Origin: Maricaulis sp963976135
GTDB lineage: Bacteria > Pseudomonadota > Alphaproteobacteria > Caulobacterales > Maricaulaceae
NCBI RefSeq assembly: GCF_963976135.1
Contig: NZ_CAXBKN010000011.1
Coordinates: 1 to 44,298 of the forward strand
DNA: 44,298 bases
Direction of reading: 5' to 3'
In this document: positions 15,819 through 24,900 of the stretch, piece by piece
Position numbering within the stretch: position 1 is the first letter of the stretch
Layout: each line of letters begins with the position of its first letter
The notes under the pieces: generated by a model
Told to the model about the DNA's origin: nothing
Databases searched by the model: none
Seen by the model: only the letters and a program-made list of their open reading frames with translations
Made by a program: the position numbers and the translations under genes

Positions 15819-16450
15819 GGCGCCACCGGCAGGAATACACCATCATCACTCATCCATTCCAGAATGCCCGAAGCGATCGAGAAGCGGGCACCGTGCAATT
15901 GCATGCCGCGATTCTTGATCGCCTCCGTGACAAAGGGGAATTGGTGCAGTCGCCGGACCGAATGCTCCACCGCCAGCAATTCCATATGGTCACACACCAT
16001 TGCCAGATTTGCATCGCCAACCTTGGCGATCACCTCGGCGCGAGCCGGTTCGAGCGGCTCCAGCCAGGGGCCGAGAAACTGGCTCTCCAGCTTTTCGAGC
16101 CCGATGGCGCAGGCCTCGATTCCGCCACACTGACCATGGCCCATCACCACGATATGCTCGACCGCCAGGCGCCCGACTGCGAATTCAAGCGCCGCGGAGA
16201 CGCCGTGGCGCCCACCATCGAGATCGATTTGCGGCACGAGATTGGCGACATTGCGCACAACGAAAAGATCGCCCGGATGGGCACCGAAAATATGCACCGG
16301 ATCGACGCGGCTGTCGGAGCAGGCGATCACGAGCGTGTGGGGTTTCTGGCCCGCGCTCAGCGCCTGGTAGAGCGCGCGTTCCTGCGGATAGCTCTGGGCC
16401 CGGAAGCGGCGATAGCCTGCGGCGAGTTTGGGTGGAGGGCCTTGGGTCAT
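15815..16450 (-). CDS. Beta-class carbonic anhydrase
   Basis: The enzyme interconverts CO2 and bicarbonate. The 211-residue protein shows the beta-class zinc and catalytic set: C44, D46 and R48 in CSDSRVDP, and H105 and C108 in GHGQCGG. FVVRNVANLVP at 64-74 is a typical family block. Length and layout match cytoplasmic beta carbonic anhydrases. The start at 16450 has GAGGA only 3 bases upstream. It is the first gene of a two-gene unit with the sulfotransferase-like protein. Confidence 0.95.
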   Translation of the reverse strand: MTQGPPPKLAAGYRRFRAQSYPQERALYQALSAGQKPHTLVIACSDSRVDPVHIFGAHPGDLFVVRNVANLVPQIDLDGGRHGVSAALEFAVGRLAVEHIVVMGHGQCGGIEACAIGLEKLESQFLGPWLEPLEPARAEVIAKVGDANLAMVCDHMELLAVEHSVRRLHQFPFVTEAIKNRGMQLHGARFSIASGILEWMSDDGVFLPVAP

Positions 16451-16590
16451 CAGTCCTCATTTCGGCTCTGCGCCCCGCATGCGACGGGGCTGGCGGCGAT
16501 TGTTCACAGGCCTGGCACAGCACTGCAGACGGCGCGAACCGATGTTTTACTGGCAAAACCGAGTTTTTAGAAGACAGCTGTGTCAGCACA
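16451..16590. other. Upstream region of the carbonic anhydrase gene
   Basis: This spacer of about 140 bases lies between the terminator at 16591 and the carbonic anhydrase start and should hold its promoter. A short inverted repeat GTTTT-N6-AAAAC is visible near 16541-16556. No confident -35/-10 pair was assigned and no gene is seen. Confidence 0.4.
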
Positions 16591-16624
16591 AAAACGGGCC
16601 GGAGCGGTGGCTCCGGCCCGTTTT
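16591..16624. terminator. Strong bidirectional terminator
   Basis: A perfect 15-base stem (16591-16605 with 16610-16624) closes a GGTG loop. The stem begins with AAAA and ends with TTTT, so it terminates in both directions. It lies just past the minus-strand TPR gene and insulates the carbonic anhydrase unit. Confidence 0.93.
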
Positions 16625-16667
16625 CAGGCGGTGATGTGGCCCGTGGCCCGTAGAGGGGCGTTCAGGC

Positions 16668-17129
16668 CTAGTTACATTGTGCGAGCGCAAGATTCGCCCG
16701 GACTTCATCTTCATTGCCGGCCAGGGCTGCGGCAGCCGTGAAATCGAGGCTCGCAGCGGCATGATCGCCGGCCAGCCATCGGGCCGCACCGCGATTATTG
16801 ACCGCACGCCAGGCGTCCGGCGCAAGCTCGACGGCCGCATTGCAGGCCTCGGCGGCCTCAGCCAGATCGCCATTGGCCGCATAGGCATAGCAGAGATTGC
16901 TCAGAGCGGCGCCGCGATGACGCGGTGAACCGCGGGACTCCGCCAGGTCATTGCCGAAATGGATCGCCTCACGCCAGTCGCTGCGGCTGAGGGCATTATA
17001 CTGGGCCCGCACGGAACCATTCGCAGTTCTGTGGGCCGCGAATTGTGGCTCGGCATCGCAGGCCTGGGCCTGGGCACCAGCCGTTACGCCGGCGAGCATC
17101 ACGGTCGCGAGAAGGATTGAACGAAACAT
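16668..17129 (-). CDS. Secreted tetratricopeptide-repeat protein
   Basis: From the ATG at 17129, with GGAG 6 bases upstream, the 153-residue product has a signal peptide (MFRSILLATVMLAGVTAGAQA) and then TPR-like helices: AALSNLCYAYAANGDLAEAAEACNAAVELAPDAWRAVNNRGAARWL and a following partial unit, with cysteines at about 28, 79 and 93 and a final CN. It is probably periplasmic. The binding partner is unknown. A TGAAC-N3-GTTCA palindrome sits 15 bases upstream of its start, so it may share control with the PF10118 and monooxygenase genes. It is divergent from a LysR regulator. Confidence 0.8.
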   Translation of the reverse strand: MFRSILLATVMLAGVTAGAQAQACDAEPQFAAHRTANGSVRAQYNALSRSDWREAIHFGNDLAESRGSPRHRGAALSNLCYAYAANGDLAEAAEACNAAVELAPDAWRAVNNRGAARWLAGDHAAASLDFTAAAALAGNEDEVRANLALAQCN

Positions 17130-17144
17130 TGGAAACTCCATTTA

Positions 17145-17168
17145 TGAACACTGTTCAGTTTGCAAACT
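17145..17168. promoter_or_regulatory. Two abutting palindromes in the TPR/LysR divergent region (operator site 2 of 3)
   Basis: TGAACACTGTTCA (17145-17157) is a perfect 5-3-5 inverted repeat sharing TGAACACTGTTC exactly with 39715-39726. It is immediately followed by the 12-base perfect palindrome AGTTTGCAAACT (17157-17168). The first resembles a TetR-type operator. The second could serve the divergent LysR regulator, although it is not a canonical T-N11-A box. Confidence 0.6.
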
Positions 17169-17185
17169 AAGTTCTTCGAATGGAA

Positions 17186-17213
17186 TTGACGAATTCAGGA
17201 TCATCGATATACG
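17186..17213 (+). promoter_or_regulatory. Candidate sigma70-type promoter of lysR giving a leaderless mRNA
   Basis: TTGACG (17186-17191) and TATACG (17208-17213) are separated by 16 bases, close to the housekeeping consensus. Transcription would start 6-8 bases later, at about 17220-17221. The lysR ATG is at 17221 and has no ribosome site upstream, so the message is probably leaderless. Confidence 0.6.
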
Positions 17214-17220
17214 TATTTGA

Positions 17221-18129
17221 ATGGAAGATTGGTCCGACTATCTCGTCTGCCTCGCGATTTCCGAAGCAGGCAGCCTCACCGCCGCGGCGCAGCAGCTCGG
17301 CGTCAGCCAGCCAACCGTGACCCGGCGCCTGCAGGCGCTGGAACAACGGCTTGGCGAACCGGTGTTTGAACGCGAGAACGGGCAATCGCGATTGACGCCC
17401 CTTGGGCAGAAAATCATCGCCCATGCAGCGCGCATGCGCGAAGAGGCCTCGGCCATTGAGCGCGCCGTCATCGCCCAGGACCAGAGCCTGTCGGGGCTGG
17501 TCATCATTTCTGCCTCTGAAGGCATTGGTGCCGACTGGTTGCCGCGCGCCCTCGCCAGCTTTCACCACAAGAACCCCGGGATCGGTATCGAGATATCGAT
17601 CAAGAATCACCCGGCCAATCTCGCGGACCGCGAGGCCGATATTGCGCTGCGCTGGAATGGACCGGGCAGCCAGCAGAGCCTGGTCGGCCGCCGCGGCGCG
17701 ACAGTCGGTGCCGGTCTCTATGCCTCAAAGGCCTATCTGGAACGGAAAGGCTGCCCGACCCGTGTCGAGGACCTCGCCGACCACACGTGTGTTGGCTGGT
17801 CGATGGGCGATTATTTCGGTTGGCCGACCACCGATGAGGGCGCACCGGTCGTGCCCAATCATGTTGCCTTTCGCGCCGGCAGTCCGGCCACCCATGTCCG
17901 CGGCATTGAGGCCGGGTTCGGGATCGGCGTAACCTCGCACCGGCTGGCGCGTCAGCATCGCGGGGTTGAGCGCGTCCTGCCGGATTTCAACTCATCGCTC
18001 GATCTCTGGGTGGTGGCGCATGAAACCGTGCGCAAGAGCGCGCGGATCCGCGCCGCCTTTGATCACATCATCGAACAGATGACCGCCGACAATGCCTATT
18101 TCAGCCGCGGCGCGGCTTCGGTGCTGTGA
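17221..18129 (+). CDS. LysR-family transcriptional regulator
   Basis: The 302-residue protein has the N-terminal winged helix-turn-helix (SLTAAAQQLGVSQPTVTRRLQALEQRLGEPVFER, about 18-51), a linker helix, and a periplasmic-binding-fold effector domain (about 92-300, beginning GLVIISASEGIGADWLPRAL). The start MEDWSDYLVCLAIS aligns with the usual beginning of the family, supporting 17221 despite the absence of a Shine-Dalgarno sequence. LysR regulators often control the divergent gene, here the TPR protein. The inducer cannot be predicted. Confidence 0.9.
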   Translation: MEDWSDYLVCLAISEAGSLTAAAQQLGVSQPTVTRRLQALEQRLGEPVFERENGQSRLTPLGQKIIAHAARMREEASAIERAVIAQDQSLSGLVIISASEGIGADWLPRALASFHHKNPGIGIEISIKNHPANLADREADIALRWNGPGSQQSLVGRRGATVGAGLYASKAYLERKGCPTRVEDLADHTCVGWSMGDYFGWPTTDEGAPVVPNHVAFRAGSPATHVRGIEAGFGIGVTSHRLARQHRGVERVLPDFNSSLDLWVVAHETVRKSARIRAAFDHIIEQMTADNAYFSRGAASVL

Positions 18130-18141
18130 CGGCGGCGGGTC

Positions 18142-19197
18142 CTATTCCTCATCGCCATAAATTGCCACCAGCGCGTCGCCGCCAGCGCTCAGGCGCGCGC
18201 GGTACATGCCCGGCGTATTGAAGCTCCAGGCAATCTCGCCGCCCGGTGTCAGGGCCACGATCCCGCCATCGCCGCCCATCGCGGTCAGCTCGTCCTGGAT
18301 TACCTGATCGGCGGCCGCCTGCAGGGCCATTCCCTCGAATTCCACCAGGGCGCAGATCCGGCTGGCCACGGTCAGACGGATGAAATACTCGCCTGTTCCG
18401 GTCGCCGAAACACCGCAGGACTGATCATTGGCATAGGTGCCGGCACCGAGGATCGGACTATCGCCAACCCGGCCCCAACGCTTGGCGGTTGTACCCCCGG
18501 TCGAGGTTCCGGCCGCGATATGACCATCGGAATCAAGCGCGACGACGCCGACCGTTCCAAAGCGGTGCTCACGGCCATCGCGCAGCAAGGCGCCTTCGTC
18601 GACCGGCTCCGGGGCCGGTGCCCCCTCGGGACGCGCCGGGATGGGCAGTCCAAGCCGCCCCAATTCCCGCTCCAGCGAAGCCCAGCGCCGCTCGGTAAAG
18701 AAATGGGCCGGGGCAACAAGCTCCAGCCCCTGCTCGCCGGCAAAGGTCTCCGCGCCCTCCCCCTGCAACATCACGTGCGGCGAATGCTCCATCACGGCGC
18801 GCGCCAGCGAGATCGGGTGACGCACCGAGGTCACGCCGGCGACCGCGCCGGCATTGAGGTCACGGCCATCCATGATCGAGGAATCCAGCTCATTGCGGCC
18901 TGCCGCGGTAAAAACCGCTCCGCGTCCGGCATTGAACATCGCATCGTCCTCGAATTCGCGGATGATCGCCTCCACGGCATCGATCGCCGTACCGCCGGCC
19001 TCGAGCACGCCCTGCCCGGTGGCCAGCGCCCGCGCCATCGCCGCGCGATAGGCGGCATCGGTTTGCGGTGTCATTGCACCGCGCTCGATCACGCCAGCGC
19101 CGCCATGCACGACCAGCGCCCAGCGCGGCGCTTCGAGGGCCAGCGCGGCGGGTGCCGCGAGGGCAGCGGCCAGGGCCGCAATCAGGAAATGACGCAT
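18142..19197 (-). CDS. iaaA: Isoaspartyl peptidase / plant-type L-asparaginase (Ntn hydrolase)
   Basis: The 351-residue protein has a signal peptide (1-20, ending ALALEA), suggesting periplasmic action. The autocatalytic cleavage site and nucleophile is T215 in HRFGTVGVVALD. TSTGGTTAKRWGRVGDSPILGAGTYA follows at about 231-256, and NAGRGAVFT near residue 89 is a family mark of the alpha subunit. The enzyme matures into two chains and hydrolyses isoaspartyl dipeptides and asparagine. GGGGAG lies 9 bases before the ATG. It converges on lysR with a gap of only 12 bases. Confidence 0.93.
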   Translation of the reverse strand: MRHFLIAALAAALAAPAALALEAPRWALVVHGGAGVIERGAMTPQTDAAYRAAMARALATGQGVLEAGGTAIDAVEAIIREFEDDAMFNAGRGAVFTAAGRNELDSSIMDGRDLNAGAVAGVTSVRHPISLARAVMEHSPHVMLQGEGAETFAGEQGLELVAPAHFFTERRWASLERELGRLGLPIPARPEGAPAPEPVDEGALLRDGREHRFGTVGVVALDSDGHIAAGTSTGGTTAKRWGRVGDSPILGAGTYANDQSCGVSATGTGEYFIRLTVASRICALVEFEGMALQAAADQVIQDELTAMGGDGGIVALTPGGEIAWSFNTPGMYRARLSAGGDALVAIYGDEE

Positions 19198-19266
19198 GTT
19201 ATTAAACTCCCCATATCACCGTCAGCTTTGCCTCAATCGAGCCGGCATGCAAGCGGCCGCCGGTGA

Positions 19267-19830
19267 TCAGAGGGCGGCGCGCGCGGTGCACAGGGGCCGC
19301 AATCCCTGCAGGCTCGGTTGTGGCCGCAGCCAGCTGGCACCGCCGAAGTATAATTGCACGCCCTGCACCACCCAATCGCCCTGGCACCAGACCTGCTGAA
19401 AGCGGCCCGTGCAACGCCCCGCCTGTGCTGTCACTTCCTCGCCGGCGCGGGTGTAGAAGCGCACCGCCATGATCCGGCGATCACCTGATACACACGCGCC
19501 CACCCCTTGCACCGCCTCGCCGACGCCCAGCACGGCGACGCCCGAGCGCGCAACCTGGCGGCCGGTAACCCGCCCCGAGCAAAAACGCGCCGTACGCGGT
19601 GGTGCGCCGCGAAAGAAGGCGCGCACCTGGCACAGACGATTATCCCGGGTCGTCAATTGCAGGGCGTACAGGCCCTCGGCATCTTCGCTGAGCAGCGTCT
19701 TGCTCTGGCGCGTCTCCAGTCCGAGCAGCATGGACGGGGCAGCGGGATCGACCGCGCCGCCACTGAAGCTGGCGAGAAACAGGAGGCTGGCAATCAGCAA
19801 GAGACAACTCCACGGCAGATATCCGGTCAC
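19267..19830 (-). CDS. Hypothetical secreted cysteine-rich protein
   Basis: The frame starts with GTG at 19830 and gives 187 residues. An N-terminal hydrophobic segment (about 5-25, YLPWSCLLLIASLLFLASF) would export or anchor it. The mature part has six cysteines in RLCQVR, RFCSGR, ACVSG, RCTGR, VWCQG and PLCTA contexts, enough for three disulfides, and is rich in Arg, Val and Gly. I do not recognise a family. It lies between the asparaginase and pbpC genes on the same strand. The ribosome site is unclear. Confidence 0.55.
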   Translation of the reverse strand: MTGYLPWSCLLLIASLLFLASFSGGAVDPAAPSMLLGLETRQSKTLLSEDAEGLYALQLTTRDNRLCQVRAFFRGAPPRTARFCSGRVTGRQVARSGVAVLGVGEAVQGVGACVSGDRRIMAVRFYTRAGEEVTAQAGRCTGRFQQVWCQGDWVVQGVQLYFGGASWLRPQPSLQGLRPLCTARAAL

Positions 19831-19906
19831 TCAAGCATAGGCGCATGATCACGCCACGTCGCCGGTCTCGCGATCACAAGCGCGTGCGCGCATCCGGCGG
19901 GCCGCG

Positions 19907-21949
19907 TCAGCTATCCATCCGGATGCGCACCCGCGCCCGTGAACGCCGGCCCTCATGATCAACCACTTCGACCATGTAAAAGCCCGGCCCGTCAGGATAC
20001 CAGACCGCATCGCCGAGTGCATTGCGCCCGACCGGTTCTCCATCGGCATACCAGCTCACCGCGCTCTGGCCTTGTGCCGCCAGCACGAAGCCGCGCCCGC
20101 GACGTTCGGCCCAGACCTCGGAACCGTCCGGCGGAAACAGGATTTGCGGCGCCGGATCGAGCTGGAAATGCGCCAGGGTGAGCGGCGCCGGCGGTAGTTC
20201 GCTTTCATCGCGGCCGGGCTGTGCCGGAGCCGGCTCCAGGCTCTCAATCAGGTCGTAGACGCGAAAGAGAAGCGGCAATGCGCCCTCGCGCCCCGTCACC
20301 CCCTCACGCGGGACGCCATCGGCCCGCCCGGTCCACACCACCACCGTATAACGACCTGAAACACCCGCCGACCAGGCATCGCGAAAACCGTAGGATGTTC
20401 CAGTCTTGAAGGCGACTTCCGGAGCCTCCATCGTCAGGCTCGCCGGCATGCGGCCGCCCGGATGCGGTGCCCGGCGCAATATGGTCAGGATTTCGTGCGC
20501 GGACTCCGGGCTGACCAGGGCAAAGCCGGTCCCGTCTTCTGCCGCGTCTTCGGTTTCCAGCCAGCGCAGCGGCCGGGCATGGCCGCCATCGCCGAGCGCC
20601 GCGTAGAGCACAGCCAATTGGCGAACACTCAGCCCGGCACCGCCCAGCGCCACGGCCAACCCGTCATCGCGATCCGCGCCGTGCGGGCGCTCCGGCCGCG
20701 CTCCGGCAAAACCCAGCGCAGCGGAGAACCGCCGCGCGCCGACATCATCGAGCGTTGTGACGGCCGGGATGTTGAGTGAGTGCTGCAAGGCTTCGGCAAT
20801 GGTGACATCACCGCGGAAGCGGCGGTCGAAATTGTCGGGCTGATAACCGGCGAAGCGCCGCGGCAAATCAGCGATACGGGTATCCGGCGCGGCCAGGCCA
20901 TCATCGAAAGCCATGGCGTAGATAAAGGGTTTGAGGGTCGAGCCGGGCGAGCGCGGCCGCGTCGTCAGATCGATCCAGCCGCCGGGCCGCTCGCGCCCGG
21001 CCGAACCGACGGCAGCTCGCACGGCGCGGCTTTGAGTTTCCACAACCATCACCGCGATCTGGGCCGAATTATCGCCCATCGGGAGATTGTCGCGCACTTG
21101 CTGTTCGAGCGCCCGCTGCAAACCGGCATCGAGAGTCGACACCATATCGGTGCGATCGCGATATTGCCGCGCCAGTGTCTCGGCAACCTGCCAGGCATCG
21201 CCGGGAAAAGCGCGGCGCTGCGGTGCAGGATCCTGGGCCGCATCGGCCTGCGCCGTCGACCGGGCCAGCCCCACCCCGGCAAGCCGGTCGAGCACGCGTC
21301 CCCGGGCCGCGACGGCCGCTTCGGGATGACGGTCGGGACGGCGCGCCTCGGGCGATTGCGGCAGGGCGATCAGGAGCGCGATCTGCTCAATGGTCAGCGC
21401 ATCGGGTTCGCGGCCGAAATAGGCCCAGGACGCCGCCCTGATCCCTTCCAGATTCCCGCCATAGGGTGCGAGCGTCAAATAGAGTTCGAGGATTTCACGC
21501 TTGGTCAGGCGCAATTCCAGCTGTACGGCGCGCGTCATTTGCAGGAATTTGGCAGTGAAGGTGCGCGGACGCGGCTCCAGCAGACGGGCGACCTGCATGC
21601 TCAGCGTCGAGGCGCCCGACACGATCCGCCCGGCCCGCACGCCCTCCCAGGCCGCCCGCACCACAGCTGCGGGATCAACCCCGGGATGATGGTAGAAACC
21701 GGCATCCTCATAAGCCAGCAAGGCGGTGATGAAATCCGGATCTATGCCATCGAGATCGGCCGCCAGCCGCCAGCGTCCATCGACGACGGGAAAGGCGCGC
21801 AACAACTCGCCATCCCGGTCACGCACCAGCTGCGAGCGCCCCTCGGTTCGCTCCAGCGGCGGCGGAAACGCCTCATCGAGCGCCAGGAGCAGGACAAGTC
21901 CGGCCAGAAGGCCGGCGACCATCCAATATGTCCGCCCCAGTCCCAGCAT
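19907..21949 (-). CDS. pbpC: Penicillin-binding protein 1C
   Basis: This is a bifunctional peptidoglycan synthase anchored by one membrane helix (about 8-24). The glycosyltransferase domain has the catalytic Glu in AYEDAGFYHHPG (E81) and SGASTLSMQVARLL at 111-124. The transpeptidase domain has SXXK as S337-T-L-K340, an SLN motif in LQHSLNIPAV, and KTGTSYGFRDAW. The C-terminal PBP1C-specific domain (LDPAPQILFPPDGSEVW onward) is present. At 680 residues it is slightly short of E. coli PbpC (about 770). Its start lies 3 bases after the stop of the alpha-2-macroglobulin gene, the classic yfhM-pbpC operon order. Confidence 0.95.
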   Translation of the reverse strand: MLGLGRTYWMVAGLLAGLVLLLALDEAFPPPLERTEGRSQLVRDRDGELLRAFPVVDGRWRLAADLDGIDPDFITALLAYEDAGFYHHPGVDPAAVVRAAWEGVRAGRIVSGASTLSMQVARLLEPRPRTFTAKFLQMTRAVQLELRLTKREILELYLTLAPYGGNLEGIRAASWAYFGREPDALTIEQIALLIALPQSPEARRPDRHPEAAVAARGRVLDRLAGVGLARSTAQADAAQDPAPQRRAFPGDAWQVAETLARQYRDRTDMVSTLDAGLQRALEQQVRDNLPMGDNSAQIAVMVVETQSRAVRAAVGSAGRERPGGWIDLTTRPRSPGSTLKPFIYAMAFDDGLAAPDTRIADLPRRFAGYQPDNFDRRFRGDVTIAEALQHSLNIPAVTTLDDVGARRFSAALGFAGARPERPHGADRDDGLAVALGGAGLSVRQLAVLYAALGDGGHARPLRWLETEDAAEDGTGFALVSPESAHEILTILRRAPHPGGRMPASLTMEAPEVAFKTGTSYGFRDAWSAGVSGRYTVVVWTGRADGVPREGVTGREGALPLLFRVYDLIESLEPAPAQPGRDESELPPAPLTLAHFQLDPAPQILFPPDGSEVWAERRGRGFVLAAQGQSAVSWYADGEPVGRNALGDAVWYPDGPGFYMVEVVDHEGRRSRARVRIRMDS

Positions 21950-21952
21950 GAA

Positions 21953-24900
21953 TTAATCACGCGGCCGGATGATCATCTGTCCGGTTTCGCTGCGGGCGAA
22001 CACGTCTGGCCGGTACATGTCTTCCACCACGGCACCGGGCATTGTGTATTGCCCCGGTGTCACGGCCCGGACGATATAGGCCAGATGCGAGGGCCGACCG
22101 GTGCGCAGATCGATGGCGGCGACAAAACGGTCATCGCGCGCCTCGGCGATCCGCGGATCATCAATTGCCCCGAGCCAGGGATAAATGCCGTTCGGACCGG
22201 CATCTTCAGGCCGGATGATGGCTTCGATCTCCAGCCCTGCCGGCAGGAGGTCGACCAGGATGGCCGGCACGGTGCGCTGTTCACTCGGACTGAGCATGAC
22301 ATCGATGATCAGACGGTCGCCCTGGACCAGCTTGGTGAGATCGACTGATGTCCCGTCCATGGCCCGGACCTGTTTGGCAATCGCAATCTGCTCCGCCACC
22401 GCGGCCGGCGCTTCAAGCGTTTCACCATGCGCGATCTGGGTCACCCAGACCGGATTGGCGCCGCGATTGGCAAAACCGACCGTGCCGGTCAGCTCACCCG
22501 GGGTGAGAAGGAATTCCCGCTGACCCGGCGTGCCCTGGCTGGTGCCGCTTTCAATTTCCAGGGCCTGCGTGCCCGCCGACAAGGCCTGGGCCGCCAGCAG
22601 AAGGAAGGCCTTCTCCTGGGTTGTCAGGCGTCCCGGCTCCGGCAGTTCGAGCGCGACACGCTCGGCCAGCCGGCCCACCACTTCACTTTCACCGGCCTCG
22701 GCGGCCAGCGCCAGCACGCCGGCCAGATCGCGCCGGGAGGTCTGATACCAGTCACCGGGATTGGAATAACCCAGCGCCGCTTCCGCGTGCAGGAAAGCAT
22801 TATGCGAACGCGACCGGTCACCGATCAGGAAAAGCGCCGCGCCGATCTGGGCGCGGGCCAGCGGGCTGGTAATCGCATCCAGCCGCTCGTCATGCATATA
22901 CCGCAGACGCGAGCGATCGACCCGGCCCGCTCGGGCCAGAACATAGAGCGCGTAGGCAGCACTGCGATCAGACAGGCGTTGCGCCGTATCGGTCTGACCG
23001 ACCCAGCGATAGACCGTCGATTGATAGCCCGGGGCCCGCCACAATTCCTGCGAGGCGACATGTTCGAGCGCGCCATAGGCCCGCTCCAACGCCGCATCGG
23101 GAACCGTGTAACCGGCCGTTTTGGCGCGTGAGAGAAAGTCGACCACATAGGCACCCAGCCAGGGGGTCGCGCCGCGATCACCAACCCGCCACAGACCGAT
23201 GCTTCCATCTGCCGCCTCACGGCTCAGCAAGGTCGAGATCGCGTCCTGGATCTGAAGGCGGGACTGGTCGAACCCGTCCGTACCGGACAGGGCGGCCAGG
23301 TCCTGGGCGTAGAGCAGTGGCAGGGCCCGGCTGGTGATCTGTTCGGTGCAGCCATAGGGATAGCGGCTCAGGGAGCGCAGCAGGGCGTGTTCGTCCAGCG
23401 GCGTCGCCGAGAAACTGACCGATACCTCGCTCGAACCGGGCAGGAAAGCCGCCAGGGTTGAACTGTCGAGCGACCAGCTGGCGCCGGGCTCGACACGGCC
23501 CCGCATCACGTCAGAGGACGGCAACCAGGCCGAGCGCACTTCGATCGGGTAGCTTCGCGAAACAGCAAAGCCGGCTGGTCCGTCGACGCTCAATCCGACA
23601 TCGCCAATACCCGCATCGGCTCCATTGACCGGATAGCGGCGGTCAATGCGGGCACCAACAGCCAGTTCGATCTGGTCGTCGCTCGACGCGGTAACGGCGC
23701 CGGACGCGTTGATCGCGGCGGCATAGACGCCGGCTGTGCCTTCGACATTGTCTATGGTCAGCGTTGTCATACTGGAATCGCCCGGTGCCAGGAAGCGCGG
23801 CAGGATCAGTTCAGCGGGCACTTCATCGCGCACGGTCAGCGGCTGTGAAGCCTGGCCCAGTCCGGTGCCCGACCAGGCGACGGCCATCAGGCGCAGTTCG
23901 CCATTGAAGTCGGGTATGTCCAGCGTCACCGTCGCATTACCGGCGCGATCAAAGGCGATCGGGCCGGAGAACAGGGCCACGGTGCGGGTCGGCACAACGG
24001 TCAGGCCGGCACCGCCAATCTGGTCACCGCCGGTGCGCACAGGCGCGGCAGCCCCCTGATTGGGATCAAGCAGACGGCCATAATCATCGAGCAGATCGAC
24101 CGCCAGGGATGAGCGGCCGAAATACCAGCCGACCGGATCGGGTGAGGCAAAACGGGTCAGGGCGAGAATGCCCTCATCGACCGCCGCCACCGTCACCCAG
24201 GCACCGGCACGAACCGGACCCGTCGCGGTAACCGCGATGTCGAGCGTCTGGCGCGGACGCGCCACCTCCGGCGCATCAAGGCTGAGGGCGAGCTCGCGAT
24301 CGCCGGTATCGACGGCGAGATAAGTCACGCCGACTGCGCGGCGCGGCCGTGGCTGGGCCACGGGATCACGCGGGGTGAAGACGGAGACCATGGCATAGGC
24401 GCCCGCCCCCCATTCCTCGGTCACGGCGAAGCTGACTTCAGCGCCCTGCTCGGGCACGGAGATGGATTGCGTGGCCAGGACGCGATCGCTGGCAATCACG
24501 ATTTCGGCTTCACCCGCATAGGGCGGCAAAATGCTGATCGTCGCCATCTCTCCCGCGGCGACGGGCTGGTCGGGTCCGGCGAGGCGGACACGGTCAGGCG
24601 CATCATCGCCGGTCGAGGACGTCCGCCCCCAGCCAACCCAGAAATGGGTACTGGACGAAATTCCGGATTCAATGTCGGTCACGACAAGCTGGTAATCGCC
24701 CCAGGACAGGGCGGCGGTAACGATTTGCGAGACTGCGTCGGCCGACAGCGCGGCGACACCGTCTTCGACGACGACGGCGTTCTGGGTCCGGCGCCAGCGC
24801 CAGCTGCCACCCTCTGTGCGGTACCAGTCATAATTCCAGTCGGTGCGAATGACCTGCCACTCGACCCGGGCGGCGCGCATCTCACCCAGCGCATCGAGGC

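Noticed and set aside
20780..22348. 522-codon open frame on the plus strand
   Set aside because: It is antisense to pbpC and the end of the alpha-2-macroglobulin gene, both certain; its composition is Arg/Gly/His rich and shows no domain.
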